Positions 1 through 11,371 are shown, counted from the stretch's first letter. The stretch: DNA of 64,000 bases from Pyrrhosoma nymphula (GCA_963573305.1 OY754334.1:89277848-89341847); one strand, 5' to 3'. Translations and numbers: made by a program. Notes: generated by a model not told the origin, from the sequence alone.

Positions 1-504
1 CCGACCTTGCGCGCCTCAAGAACATTTCTATGAAATAACAATGCATATAGATTCAAAATTATATTGTTTATATTCGATACACTTTTCTTTTTCAAATTTA
101 ATACACCCATATAAAAGTCTTCGTCGTCGCCTAACATTATAGTTTCTTGGAGTTATTACACGAAATCAAGGAATAAAACAGTCTCACGAAAAAGTCTCGA
201 CAATATATCTGATACAGAGGTCTTCTCAATAGTAAGAGCTGGCAAACCCACGTTTTATGGCAAGTGTTGGCTTTGCTTGTTGGATTTTTCTCAGCAGTAT
301 CTGCAAAAAAATAAGAATAAGTTAATACACATACCTCAACCATCTCTCAAAAATATCCTTATTAAATACTCACTGGTTAGGCCATCATGTGTGCAACTCA
401 GTTCTCGGTTGATATCTTAATTGATTATATCAAAGGGAACTTATGTATCTCGATCGCGCAATACTTGGGGAAAAATTTATTGACCCTCTTCAGGGGCGGC
501 TTAA
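1..504. other. AT-rich intergenic sequence, nothing recognised
   Basis: No coding similarity, tRNA-like box or terminal repeat was recognised here. The reading frames are short and end in AT-rich sequence. Confidence 0.5.
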
Positions 505-890
505 GGTTTGAGGGTCTGCTTGAGGCGACGACTTAGTTGGTTTATATAGTTATTTAGGGAGGCGACCGACAACAGGTCTTTTGCGTCATGATGGACTGTT
601 GGAAAGGGAAGGGCACTTTGGGGAATGGAGAAAAGGAAGAGAGAAACCCGGCGACGGAAAAAGTCAGCTCTTACCGAAAGGTACCAAGGTGTCCACAGTA
701 TATACGACGTCCGTTGCAACGGACAGAGTACTGCACTTGAAGTACTCTTCACATACCAACTAAGAATAGATGGGGATCCCGCAGAAAAATCTCCGCCTCT
801 GCCAGGATTTGAACCTAGGCCTTTCGTGATGGGAAGCAAGAACTCAAGCCACCACACCCAATCTACCCCCGGTTCCGACGTAAAGATAAG
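505..890 (-). repeat. tRNA-related SINE-like repeat (family A), antisense
   Basis: Near 805-815 the plus strand has GGATTTGAACC, the reverse complement of a Pol III B box (GGTTCAAATCC), followed by a tRNA-like stretch to about 875. The body (GGGAGGCGACCGAC near 557, GACAGAGTACTGCAC near 722) recurs in diverged form at 9085-9225 and 29250-29435, which shows it is a dispersed repeat. Open frames across it are incidental. The exact ends are uncertain because no target-site duplication is visible. Confidence 0.6.
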
Positions 891-1106
891 CTGTATAAAA
901 CGTCGTTTTTTATATATTTGGAATAAATATAAATTTGTTTAGAAGAAAGCCTCGCTACAATTTTGGCTGGGAAGACGAGGTGCGGGGGAGGGGGTCGTCG
1001 AAAATCGACCTTGTGCTACCGAACGAATTTTTTTCTCTGGTTGAAACATGTTGTTGTGGGTCCTTCCGTAGAATTTTCTCGTCTCCTCATTGACTGTCAC
1101 ACTATA

Positions 1107-1615
1107 GGGGCCATTCAAGTATTACGTAAGACTTTTTGGGGGGTTGGGATCATCTTACAGTGTCTTTTGTAGGGGGTGATCCCATTTACGTAAGATTTTT
1201 GTCCGTCTTGAAAAATTGTCTCTATCCTTTCCGAATTAAATTTTGCAGTGACATCCGCTCGTTAATGGAGTATTTTCCGTAATCTCACCGCTACACTCGC
1301 ACACCGCTCATTGCTCCTATTCTGTCGCATGACTGGCTAGCTACATTACCTCCATGTTCAATGAATGTGGTACTCCAACACTGCATAATTATACGATATC
1401 CAGAGCTCAACGCTGTACGGTGGCTTCTATGGTAAGATGAAACTGCAGAAAGCGAGCATTTAACGTAGAGTAGATACAAATACCTAACATCTTACGTAAG
1501 ACAGGGAGGGCGGGGATGGGTTGGGAAAATCTTACATTGTCTTACATAGGGGAAGGCGGGGGGGGGGGGGGGTCAAAATGGCATAAATCGTCTTACGTAA
1601 TACTTGAACGGCCCC
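1107..1615. mobile_element. MITE with 26-bp terminal inverted repeats and TA target duplication
   Basis: The left end (1107-1132) starts GGGGCCATTCAAGTATTACG. The right end (1590-1615) is its inverse with one mismatch (CGTAATACTTGAACGGCCCC). TA dinucleotides flank the element at 1105-1106 and 1616-1617. The motif TTACGTAAGA is repeated internally near both ends, and a run of 15 G lies at 1558-1572. There is no transposase frame, so this is a 509-bp non-autonomous DNA element. The terminal motif and TA target resemble ISL2EU/PHIS-type elements, but that superfamily call is from memory and tentative. Confidence 0.85.
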
Positions 1616-1987
1616 TAATAAGATTTTACCGAGTCGGTATCCTTTGGAAACTCTTTCTGTGAGAGTTTTTTGCTTTGAATTTAAGGAGTCGGGGCAAGAT
1701 ATTATTTGTAAAATTTTGGTAGTTTTAACAGATTTGAGTAGTGATGTTTGGGTTACTCTATTAATTACACTTAGTTTTTAAAATTATTTCATCAAAATCG
1801 TCTTACATTCAAGCTTATAGGTATATTAAATTTTTTATAAATTGGAAAGGAATTGTTCTCTAGTGATTCAATTTTTGCAGATAAAGTGAAAGGAACATGA
1901 AAACACCTGAAATGATGGTTGGCACTATCGTACCCCTACCTCTTCAACTGTGCAGTTTATTACTGTTGATCTCCTGTAAAACTCTTA

Positions 1988-2200
1988 TGGCCGTTTTACA
2001 CGATGAAAGATTTTGTACAAACGAATGGACGTGAGATTGTGTTTGTCTCAACGAAATTAGAACAGGTTCAATTTTCCATTCAGGCATTGAGACATTCGCA
2101 CAAGCGTTCATACAATTTTCCGCTTTACGCGATACATTTTGCCTCATGCAAGAGTTCACGGAAGAGTTTGTACAAACAAATGTACCGTGTAAAGTGGCCT
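1988..2200. mobile_element. MITE family B, copy 1 (TTA target duplication)
   Basis: The ends are inverted (GGCCGTTTTACACG at the left, CGTGTAAAGTGGCC at the right) and flanked by TTA at 1985-1987 and 2201-2203. A closely similar 215-bp copy lies at 59035-59249 and a diverged relative at 40040-40268. A 3-bp TWA-type target suggests a PIF/Harbinger-derived MITE. It contains no coding sequence of its own; overlapping frames on both strands are by-products of the repeat. Confidence 0.8.
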
Positions 2201-2659
2201 TTATAGCGGGAGGACATATATGGTGGGCGATCACTGTTCTCCACCCGTGCGCTGGTGTCATCTTTCGATTGCACTCACGAGAGCAAAAACATGATCCTCA
2301 TTCTTCAAATTTTGTCAGGTGCTTTAAATCACTAGTTTTAATTGATGACGTGCGTTCTTAGGTCAGTAACGGTGACTATTGCCCTTCTAGAGCGGTTTGC
2401 TTTTTAGACGATGATAGCGACAAGGCGGAAGAATATCACCCATGATCGTTAAATTATGTCAGACCAGGAAATGTTCGCGTCATCTGTATGTGAAGAGGTA
2501 TGAGGAAAAGAAGACCATGCCTCACGGAGTAAGGAATCTCTTGAAATTATTTGAGAAATGACATTTGGAGTTGTAATATAGCAGGATGATTGTTCAAATG
2601 GCAAAAATCTGAGAATAATAAAGTTCATGAGATTAATTTTAGATAAACGTCAAAATTGA
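2201..2659. other. No recognised feature
   Basis: Unique-looking intergenic sequence. I see no coding similarity or repeat structure. Confidence 0.4.
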
Positions 2660-2900
2660 TTGATACATCCTCATCCTCTTCATACCACTCCGACAACGAC
2701 AAAAATTTCACAACCCTTCCTATTCCCACTTTCCCAGCTTTCTCCACTCATCACCCTTTTGAACAACCCATGATCTCTCAGTACGTCTTCCGAATACTTA
2801 TTTGCCTTCTTTATATCCCCCTCGCCAACTTCCTTTTTCTTAACCATACCTCTTTCTCGATCCTCCACGCTGCCCACTATTCCCCTTCCTTCTCTTAACT
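2660..2900 (-). pseudogene. Possible RTE-type retrotransposon C-terminal relic
   Basis: The minus-strand translation is rich in K/R/E/G and includes KKKEVGEGDIKKANK and DVLRDHGLFKRVMSG, loosely like the G-H-V-L-R-x-D-x-L-L-K-x-V-I-x-G tail of RTE-type reverse transcriptases. The plus-strand sequence is correspondingly C/T-rich. The match is weak and the region heavily decayed. Confidence 0.3.
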
Positions 2901-3871
2901 CACGTCTTAAAAGTGCTTATCCTCTTTCCTCATCGAGTTCTTCCCTATTTTTCCGTATCGTTGATTGATGATGAACAAATACATATTTGCAAAAAAATCA
3001 CTGGAATTGATTAAATATCAAATAAAAAATTTTCGAGTATGAACTACAATTATGGCTAAATTTTATTAATAATCATGAGAGTTTCATAATACACACAGCC
3101 GACTCAGCATTTTGAGTCATGGTGACCAAGACATTTCCGCGGGTATTTTAACTTTTGATTACCATATACTATTTATCGATAAATAAGTAATTGACCGGAA
3201 TACCGCGATCCATCCAGCAATTTGTACTTCGGCAACCTTTAGGAGTAGCGGAATGGAAATAAGGTACCTACACATTTTCTGCATATCTTCAGTAGATATT
3301 TGTCAAAAACGCAATTAGCTTTAATTTACTTTTGCCTTCTTATTCAGCGCACAATAGCTGATGATACTTAATACTGATAATATACTGGATAAACTGGATA
3401 TAAACAGGAGTGTTCTAAAGATAATACCCGAAGGACACTATCGAGCGTTGTGAGCCGAACCCAAGGGAAATGAATATCAGAGTTGTCTAAGTAGTCGGAC
3501 GTGGTTAAGAGAAACAAAATAACTTGAACAGCAGTATCACACCTCGTAACTTATATATTTACTTATAGAACCTTTTACACTGGCAAATTAATTGTTAAAT
3601 TATGCACGCTTCTAGATCACAAACATTCACGTCTTTGTTTTCGTGCATGCTTCTCATTCAAGAGCCTTCCAACTGCTCGGTAAATTCAAAGAACGTTTCT
3701 GAAGACCCGCCAATGGATATTATGCTTCTTTGACAGCGGCCCTACTACTTCCAGGAAGGTGCCCTACGAACCATAAAACATTTTACGGCAGGAAGTCTGA
3801 GCACTAATGTAAATAGAGTAAACAATAATAAAACTGATGATATCAGGCCTGACCTCGTGCAAATTATCGAC
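2901..3871. other. No recognised feature
   Basis: AT-rich intergenic sequence without recognisable coding or terminal-repeat signals. Confidence 0.4.
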
Positions 3872-3960
3872 ATCCATGATGAGAAAACCACCTTTGACAT
3901 TTCCACAAAACGTATTTAAAGTTTTGTGGAAATAACAGAGGTGGTTTTCTCATCATGGAT
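3872..3960. repeat. Short hairpin (inverted repeat of about 40 bp)
   Basis: The left arm (3872-3910, from ATCCATGATGAGAAAACCAC) pairs with the right arm (3920-3960, ending GTGGTTTTCTCATCATGGAT), leaving a loop of about 10 nt. The arms differ at a few positions. It resembles the other Penelope-type hairpins in this window in size and form but lacks a clear hammerhead core. Confidence 0.8.
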
Positions 3961-3974
3961 AAATAAATAATGCT

Positions 3975-4290
3975 TTCGGAGTCATATTTTCCCCTTTTTA
4001 CACATTACCTGCCCACCATAAGGTCTCTCACACCCTCTGCATTCCCTCATGTCATCCAAATTTCCTATCGTCTTCCTTCCTCTCCCGCGCTTTCTCACCT
4101 CTATCACCCTCTTCAGCATGCTCACTCCTGTCAACATGTTCTCCATCCACTTTTGCTCAACCCTCCCCAAGCCTTGAGATCTCCGCCACCAATTTCCTTT
4201 CTCCCCCCAGCTCATCTAGTACTTCTTCGTTCGTCTTTCTCGCTACCCGGCTCATCCTATCCATTATTTCCCCCAATTACATCGTATGGT
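3975..4290 (-). pseudogene. RTE-type non-LTR retrotransposon, C-terminal relic
   Basis: The minus strand encodes RKTNEEVLDEL, then MLKRVIEVRKRGRGRKTIG and NLDDMREC. This is the recognisable order of the region downstream of the reverse transcriptase in RTE-type elements (T-N-E-E-V-L, L-L-K-x-V-I-E-G-R, K-R-G-R-G-R-K, M-L-D-D-L-K-E). It is 5' truncated and has no linked RT domain. The same motif order is seen at 15364-15624 (plus) and 25845-26015 (minus). Confidence 0.7.
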
Positions 4291-4451
4291 ATGTACATAG
4301 ATGTACTAATGCTACTGTTCAAACGACTAACACCGCAGTAACTTCTACGACCAGGGCTCGACTCATGAAGTCTGTGTTCTGGTCTTCCAGGAAATCCATT
4401 GTTCGTGGTGCGACTTCGTGGAAGCTGTTCACGGCGATCAAAAATACGCTT

Positions 4452-4511
4452 GGTTATTCCGCAAACATTTCTTTGATTATTCTATTTCAAAGAAATCATT
4501 GCGGAATAACC
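4452..4511. repeat. Short palindromic hairpin
   Basis: GGTTATTCCGCAA at 4452 and TTGCGGAATAACC ending at 4511 form inverted arms of about 25 bp around a short AT-rich loop; an internal CTTTGA/TCAAAG step extends the stem. Function unknown. Confidence 0.8.
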
Positions 4512-5580
4512 GGATAAATATTTCTAATAATTCGAAGTAAATGTTTCTGTTTTTACCCCTTAATGTGTGCGCGTAGGTTAGCTCTTTCACTGTCTCTGCA
4601 TACACTCCCAACTACCTGAACTTCGAGATGCATTGAGATAATATCTCTCAAATGTGATGAAATTAATAGCAGATTTATGGGTTTTTGATTTCTTCCTTCA
4701 TTTTGGGCATTTCTAATTTTTATAATCCTCGGGAAATGCATGTTGCGATTTTAGCTATTTTTTAAATGTATTCCGCAAGTATGGGACAATGGATTTTGAG
4801 TGGCTAGGTATTCTTACTGCAACGTATAAGCTGAAGCTGAAGCTAGTGAGTCACTTTCTCCATACAAGTCTGTCCGCTTTGAACCCTTTAGGAGAAAGGC
4901 CTCACTTTTGCGGCACTGAGGCGCGTAGCCATGTAAATATATTTTAAGATGCTTTAAGTCATATTGAGGGGCAGAAATACAAGTTTATGATACCCCCTTT
5001 ATAATTGTGGTTTTCATGGTTACTACTTCAGTTTCTTTAATAGATTCTCGTAACTTTTTCAAGTTGAAGCTGATGCCCGAAGCTGATAACGGCATGGTGA
5101 CAAAAACAAACTATCGGAAAACTCATGGAAAATTCAGTCCAGTTAAAAAAAATCTATTAGAATGAGGGTAATATGTGAAAATAAACGTGAAATTATGAAA
5201 TTCCTAAGAAAGGGCGAAACCATATTCGCAAATCACGCTGGAGCTCCAGCCTAATCTCCACCAGCGATCATTTGTAGATGGCCCATATGATTAAAAAAAT
5301 TTAAAGCTTCTGGCGTGTGCGGAAGGTATTACCAACAACAATTGGCGTAAAATTATTAATTTAATTTGACAAATTGATCCCTCACAGTTTAAAGTTTCAG
5401 GGAAAATAAAGAAAGAGAGGAAGAATTATTTTCTCTTTTTCGATATTATTATCCTCGCTAGACTCATAAAAATCTATAACCTAATCACTGAGGCTTGGGT
5501 AGTTCCCAGCACGTAAAATGCTTCGTTTTGTAAGAGTCTGCGGCGCTAAGCTAATGTTACGACCCAGAAAATTAACTTTT
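4512..5580. other. Probable intron or 3' flank of the minus-strand gene; no exon identified
   Basis: This lies downstream, in transcript sense, of the splice donor at 5581-5587, so at least part should be intron. I could not recognise the next coding exon of the CFAP97-like gene here. Confidence 0.4.
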
Positions 5581-5587
5581 CACTCAC
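5581..5587 (-). promoter_or_regulatory. Splice donor of the CFAP97-like exon
   Basis: The minus strand reads CAG|GTGAGTG across 5590-5581, a consensus U2-type donor. Reading past it adds a run typical of intron translation before a stop, which supports splicing here. Confidence 0.7.
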
Positions 5588-6463
5588 CTGATTGATTCGA
5601 GTTATTTCTATTTGTTGCTTCATTCGGTTAATGGCTGAACTTGCTCTGTGAAGCACTGGCGGGGGTTGATCGGCCCTACGTCGAGGCTTTTGTCTCTCTA
5701 GAATTTTACTTAATAAAATTCTGTTCTCGCGTTCAATTTTGTTTTGCTGATCTTTTGTGAACGTCGTTCCCCTCTTCGCGTGCATATTCCTTTTGGATGA
5801 GCTGCTCGAACTGCTTTCAGAACTTTCCAAACTGTTTATGGCTTCCATCAGTAATTTCATGTCTATGGAACTGTTTTGATGATTTGATCTTGTTTTGGAT
5901 TGCTGTCGGAACACTTCACTATCACTGTCGGAGCAAGTTGGACAGTCGTGCCTCTTCGCAGTGGATAGCATTTGTGGTGAACTGCCCGATGCCTTTTCTT
6001 CGAGGGAACTGTCGATATTGTCATCACCCTGCTCAAAAGCTATACAACTCCTTATGCTGCGTGTATTACTCTTTTGCTTCGGTGCTTGATTCCTTTTCTC
6101 CTGAGAATTTTTTTCCGTAACCTTTCTTAGTGTGTCATTTTTCTGCTGCTTTAGAATCTTATCAGACCTAAAAAATCTGGCTTTGTGAAAACCTAAACTT
6201 ACATTACTGCCTACTGTCAAGTCCATTCGGGTGTTGGTGTAATTCTTCCTGTCACAACAAATGGGACGGCCGAAACTAGAAATGCTATCCACTTTATCAA
6301 CCGGGTCGTTGCTAAAGCAAATATTTCTTCTGTGGTGATATTTCCGCGCCATGGCAATGCCGCTGGGAATTCTAGCCTCATGCGGCTGTTTATTTCTGCG
6401 ATGCCTTAGCAACGGCTCCAAAGTTGCGTGGCTGAAAATCGATACCGATGCGAAGGGACCCAT
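5588..6463 (-). CDS. CFAP97/Hemingway-like protein, 5' coding exon (partial gene)
   Basis: This exon encodes 292 residues from an ATG in a strong initiation context (GCCAAGATGG). It runs to a canonical donor, CAG|GTGAGTG, at 5588/5587. Residues about 234-292 hold the recognisable part: FTKDQQNKIERENRILLSK, then a basic/proline linker, then HRASSAINRMKQQIEI. This matches the Hemingway/CFAP97 (KIAA1430) pattern of an I-x-R-E-N-x-x-L-L helix followed by a S-A-I-N-R-x-x-x-Q-x-x-I helix. The N-terminal part is polar and low in complexity, with a serine run near residues 208-222. In Drosophila the founding member hmw is needed for motile cilia and sperm axonemes; a similar role here is inference. 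The minus-strand sequence TCCATTCAG just before the exon (through 6482) could be a splice acceptor, so an upstream 5'UTR exon is possible. The rest of the protein must lie in a downstream exon I did not find. A pseudogene cannot be excluded, but the long uninterrupted frame, Kozak context and donor argue for a real gene. Confidence 0.75.
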
Positions 6464-6499
6464 CTTGGCTGGAAATAATCTCTGAATGGACAAATATAA

Positions 6500-6984
6500 T
6501 ATTCATGATTTTTTTGCATTCGATTCTCGTCACCCCTTAACCTTTTCACGAATACTCTTTGGCCTCCTAATTGCTCTGCTGGACACGTGGACATTGCATT
6601 TCACATATTAAGGAACACTCTGACAAACGTGCATTTTAGAAAGAATGTGTCCGAGCCTAAAAAATGTGAAATATATAGTTGACATATCTCAGTTAGGTAT
6701 ACATATTCTGATATTCTGGTGGAACAGGAGTTTTTAAGAATTGATTTCTATTTTGTTACCCAGCTGAAAAGACGAAGATAATTATCCAACCACTTTTTTG
6801 GGCATTTTCATACTCATAGTATCATATTTTCACGTTCTAAGTCTTTCGGCTATCGTACTATACCTTTGAGTGGAAAAACACGCAACGAGCAGTCATCAGT
6901 GGTTTTGCTTCCCCCCTTTTCAAGCCGTCAACCACGAATTAATGTGTCACAATCTTTCCTGTATTCATCAATATTTATCCGCTA
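6500..6984. other. 5' flank of the CFAP97-like gene; no element recognised
   Basis: It should hold the promoter or first noncoding exon of the minus-strand gene. I see no decisive TATA or initiator signal. Confidence 0.35.
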
Positions 6985-7080
6985 CCCAGGCTTCTTAATG
7001 CTCAAGGCAAAGCCTGCAAGCCAAGAGTCCGTGGTTTGATTCTCGGTCCAGATGGATTTTTTTCTCATGGAAATTTCTAC
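6985..7080 (+). repeat. tRNA-derived SINE head
   Basis: A B-box-like GTGGTTTGATTCTCGG follows a tRNA-like segment and is followed by a T-rich stretch (GATGGATTTTTTTCTC). The same arrangement recurs at 9211-9300, 9505-9590 and 39600-39690, marking one SINE family. It does not fold convincingly as a functional tRNA. Confidence 0.55.
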
Positions 7081-7082
7081 GT

Positions 7083-7121
7083 ATTACCATAGAGTAAGTA
7101 TATATTTACTCTATGGTATTA
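7083..7121. repeat. Short palindrome
   Basis: ACCATAGAGTAA and TTACTCTATGGT face each other around an AT-rich loop (GTATATA). It directly follows the SINE piece. Confidence 0.75.
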
Positions 7122-7229
7122 CATCCCCGTTATTTCGACTTAGGTTGAGAAGTTCAATCATATCAATTGATTGGTAAATTTACTGACATTTCCTACTATT
7201 CCGCGGTCAGATTTAAACTTTCCTTCTCA

Positions 7230-7545
7230 TAACCTTGGATTTTTATCTCTCTTATTCTTCTTATCCTCTTCGTACCTTCTGCCCCCTCCCCCCCTCATTC
7301 TGTCCTAAAGTCCCATTATTATTCATTATCTACAGCGTTTTCCCTGCATTAACCCTTATCTCACAGTATTCCGGTATTTTTCAACTCGTGCTCCATCCTC
7401 CTTTCATGTCTTCTTATCACTTTCACCACCATTTCCTTTTCTCCATTGCCTGTCTTCCTCGACCCCCATTTCACCTCTATTCTTCACCGCCACAACCACA
7501 TCTGAAAAGTCTCTCGTCTACTACATTCTTCTTCCTCAATGGCTA
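7230..7545 (-). pseudogene. Possible RTE-type retrotransposon relic
   Basis: The minus strand reads ETFQMWLWR, a stop, then RIEVKWGSRKTGN. This parallels the F-E-M-W-x-W-R-x-M-x-x-I-x-W-T-D-R region found after the RT in RTE-type elements. The remainder is basic and glutamate-rich but too decayed for a firm call. Confidence 0.45.
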
Positions 7546-9084
7546 ACTTTCCGAGCCGTAAAAAACCACTCCCTATTCTTAAGTTTTAGCAATTTATTAT
7601 TTTTGTATTTCCTCATAGTTCCCTTCATTATTTCCCTTCTCTTCGCCTAAGCTTGTTTAGCCTATGCAGATTTTCACCTTATTTGAAAAACACTAAACCC
7701 TTTCTCATTCAATGTACCGCTGAAGTGTTCCGCTTTCTCTATTTTGTACCCTGTCCTCATTTTCTTTTTACCTTTTCTGCTTCTGGATGACCTTATTATT
7801 TTCTTCCTTTTATGGCCGTTCAAATAATGAATGGCACATTACAGATTGGCGTTTATCCTCTGAGCGTTGCACATGAGTAGCATGGGAAAGTAATGACGAA
7901 GAGGTAGCGCAGGATCAAACTGGTGATAATAAATAGACACGAGCCTATCAGATGCTATATTTCCACTTGTGCCATAATCAGTCTTTTAGCAGCAATGGAA
8001 AATACTTAGTCACCAGCGCGTTCACATTAAAGGGAATGGATTTAATGATGCGTGTCTAGCCGCGACACGCAATTTCTGACGTAATTCTTGGGGTTTCTTC
8101 GGAACTCAGTTTTGTGAAGGATTTATTTTAGGATGCTACGGACGAACGCGAGTTCTCTTGCGGATCCTATCCGCAAAACAGATGGTATTTTACTTTCCTT
8201 GACGGACGTTTCCCCCTTTACGAAAATTTTGTTATTTTTAATCCATCAAATAAATTAAGTCGCGTGTTTTTTTCCGGAAACTTTGCTCTCAGAGACAAGA
8301 AAAACTACATTTTTCACTCATAAATAGCATTTATCTATCTGAAGATTGGTTTTCTGAAACTCCGCTTTATTCTGTTTTTAGATAACCTCTTCGTTACTTT
8401 ATGATTCCTTATTTTAACATACCCCACTATTTGCATGAGTCTCCTTGGTCTTCCTCGGTAATTATTTCCATTCATTGTTCCTGCAATCAATGTTTTTCCG
8501 GAAACTGTTGTCTCAGAATGTGTCCAATAAGTGTGAATATTTTTCCTTGCACTATTTCTTATGAAGAATCGTTTCTCCCCAGCTCTTTGTAGGACTTTTT
8601 CATTACTGATTGACTGCGTCTATTTCTTCTTCGCCATGATAAATACTCATGAAAATACTGAAAATTTCTTTCTTGAAGTATCTATGGAGAAATCTAATCG
8701 GAATTTTTATCACATGGAGTTCATTATATCTTAATGATGTAAAACGAATCAGAAAAGCAAAGAAAATAAAATTGGCACGACTGGCATTCAAGTAAATCAT
8801 TATTTTATTTGACCAACATCCCTCCTGGATGTAAATGTTGAAAATGTAGGTGCATAAAACGGATGCATTAACACGGAAGCACTACTGGACATTAGTTATG
8901 ACTTTTTCGAGGCCCATTTCACGGTGAAACACTTCCGGGAAGGTGATTTTTAGAATCTACCATCTGGACGCGGGGGCGCAGCGGGGGTATGAGAGTTACA
9001 GCGGCGGCCACGAGATCGTGTGCCGAGCGCGCGAATCCCGAATCTCGAGTGGACAACGACCACTTTTAAATGTTTGTGACATGG
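7546..9084. other. No recognised feature
   Basis: AT-rich intergenic sequence. The frames here are short and match nothing I recognise. Confidence 0.4.
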
Positions 9085-9300
9085 TTTGGATGGTTTGGTT
9101 ATTTGGGGAGGCGATCGACAGCTGAGGCCATTGGCGCCATTGAGGACATGTGGGTAGGTAGGTAAGGGAAGGATCATTGGGGAATGACGGAAAGATGAAG
9201 AGAAAACCGGTGTCGGCGTTAGCCTGCTCTACAGTGGTCTTCGCTAGGGATCAGCTAGGCAAAGTCCGTGGTTCGAATACTGGTCTAATTATTTTTTTCT
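9085..9300 (+). repeat. SINE family A body joined to tRNA-like head
   Basis: 9085-9225 repeats the GGGAGGCGA / AAGGGAAGGATCATTGGGGAA body seen at 550-660. It is followed at about 9211-9290 by a tRNA-like head whose B box reads GTGGTTCGAATACTGG, then a T-rich tail. It may be two SINE fragments in tandem. Confidence 0.55.
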
Positions 9301-9504
9301 CTCGAGGTAAATTGTGTGTAGTTCATGGCCGTTATTTGCGGCAAAGCTAACAACTTCAATACGCAGTCCATCCTGGCGTCATGGATGGTATTAGGTTTGG
9401 CCTCGCGAGTAGGTAATCGCTTCTTTTAAGCCCTTATATCTTACGTTACCATCCTTAATGGAATGTAAGAGCAGAGAATCGATATTTCTCGTCGAAAATC
9501 AGGC

Positions 9505-9592
9505 AGCATTTGCAGCGTAGTGGTTTGTGCATTGGCCCGGCTAGCCAAACGTCTATGGTTTGATTTTTTGTGTATATTTTTTCTCGTGAAAA
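9505..9592 (+). repeat. Degenerate tRNA-derived SINE head
   Basis: GCAGCGTAGTGGTTTGTGCA resembles an A-box half. TATGGTTTGATTTTTTGTG is a decayed B box, and TTTTTTCTCGTGAAAATT follows as in the other copies of this family. Confidence 0.5.
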
Positions 9593-9639
9593 TTTGAACT
9601 TATTTAATCTAGGACAATGTCTCTGGTGTTTCTCGGTTG

Positions 9640-9785
9640 CCTAGGTTTCGGTATATCATGCCATCATCAGGTAAAAACCGTTGGGTGGCTTACACTTACA
9701 TTACCTATGTATAAGTGTAAACCACCCAAATGTTTGTACCTGATGATGGCATGATATGCCGGAACCTAGGTCGTGTTGTTTCAAA
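9640..9785. mobile_element. Penelope-like terminal hairpin with hammerhead-like core on each strand
   Basis: A long inverted repeat (about 9640-9700 against 9706-9770). On the plus strand CTGATGA (9740-9746) is followed by GGCAT-GAT-ATGCC (stem II) and then GAACCTAGGTC. On the minus strand CTGATGA (9670-9664) is followed by a similar stem and an intact GAAA in GAAACCTAGGC. CTGATGA/stem/GAAA is the conserved hammerhead ribozyme core, and such motifs are known from the terminal repeats of Penelope-like retroelements. AAATAAAG and GTGTGGAATCAT follow and are echoed near 19680. Each strand has one defect (GAAC for GAAA, or loss of the GTC cleavage triplet), so present-day activity is doubtful. 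Confidence 0.6.
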
Positions 9786-10619
9786 TAAAGTGTGGAATCA
9801 TAACCAAGTGCTCGTTTCTTCATGCATTTAACTTATTTAATCGCCGTAATTTGTGACAGTGGCTACCAACTTTAATCCATTTATTCATCTAATTCCCTTT
9901 TCCTCTCTCTAGCTCTCCTTTTAATGGATGGCGTCCTATTACCCCTAGTCACACGCCCTTGCAGCAGCTCTCCTGGTTGTACTTATTGTTAGCTATGGGA
10001 TTAAGGGTCTTGCCAAGCCTTTTCCTCATGTCTTTACCTAACGAGAACTATTCATCAGTTTCCTCCTCTTCGGAAACTTCTCCCTTTACATCCCTTCTTT
10101 CTCCCGGTACAACCTTTTTTCTTTGCCCTTGTTCATGACTGGCGACTGAGGCAGCCTACTCATGTAGAGTTAATTCCAGAGTTTGACCTTTCCCAGAGTG
10201 GGGAATCACGGGAGATTCTGGGGGACTAAATTTGAATATAAGAAGTAATTTGAGGTTTCACTTTGAGAATATTTCTAACGTTCATGAACATTTCTAACGT
10301 TCATGATGAGAAATTCTTTAACTATTTCCACATAATTGCAAGCTTTAGTAGATGCATTATGAATTCACTCAGGACTAGCTTACCGCCCCCGAGTACGTCC
10401 ACTGAGTTGCGGATGGTGGGTCGACCAATAGATATATGGAGGTTGGCTGCGAAATAAGCAAATTTACTCGATGAATAAGCAGTCGTGGACGAAAAGCAGC
10501 GGTATCTTGAGGGTGTAGGGGGCCATCCTTGGATAAGATAGCTCAAAAATGCTAAGAAAACCCGTGAAGATACCGTGACTTGGCGAATGGCTGACGCCAA
10601 CTAATAGGAAGCCAGTAAT
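9786..10619. other. No recognised feature
   Basis: The first part is pyrimidine-rich. A short direct repeat (GAACATTTCTAACGTTCATG around 10265-10305) is present. No coding similarity was recognised. Confidence 0.4.
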
Positions 10620-10939
10620 TCGGAGGAGGGGACAGCTGCCCTCCTTCACATGAGTGAATGTTGAGACCGCGTGGGTCTGTACAGCAACACTCAATACACT
10701 TTAGGCGCGGTAACCTAAACGGCTGTAGTACTGCAAGGTGGAAGGCAACGGGAAACCACCAGCTTATTTTCCCGAGGAGAAGCAGCTCTTCAACTATTTT
10801 TCTGATCTTTTTTTATACTAAAAGACGTGATGGAATTCTCTCGAGTAATAATTCCGGAGGCAAACTAGTCCCTCATTCGTATCTCCGGGCGGAGACTACT
10901 CGAGAGGGTACATCGGTGAAGAATGATAAGTAGCTTTTT

Positions 10940-11370
10940 TGGATTGGTACCTGGAATATAAGATCGCTTCGGGGCTGTGGAGGACTTGAAAACGTGAAAA
11001 TGGAGAGGAGAAGAATGGGTCTGGATGTTTTAAGTATCAGCGAAATGAAATGACCCGAAGAAGGTAACTTCTGGATCAGCAGCTACCGGATTATCCACTC
11101 TGAATCTACGAATGAAAACGCAGGTGTTGGTATAATACTCCGGAAAAGAAGAGGTATGTGAGTGATAAGCTATCTTCGAAATAGTGTAAGGGTAATTATG
11201 GTTAAATAAGAAACAAAACCCAAGGACACGGTGGTGGTACAAGTAAGTATACATGCCCACGTCAGATTACGAAGATGACGACGTATAAGAACGACGACGT
11301 ACGACGAAATTGAAGTGATAATGAATGCAAAAGGGGATGGAGACTTATTTATTCTTGAAAACTGGATGCT
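10940..11370 (+). pseudogene. RTE-type endonuclease domain, N-terminal part
   Basis: The translation gives LGTWNIRSL, LDVLSISEMK, FWISSYRIIHSESTNENAGV and, at the end, FILENWM, the decayed G-D-W-N site. These are the ordered motifs of an exonuclease-endonuclease-phosphatase fold domain, which nicks target DNA for reverse transcription. In-frame stops and shifts are present. It is cut by the CR1/jockey-type insertion and resumes at about 12090. Confidence 0.75.
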
Positions 11371-11371
11371 A

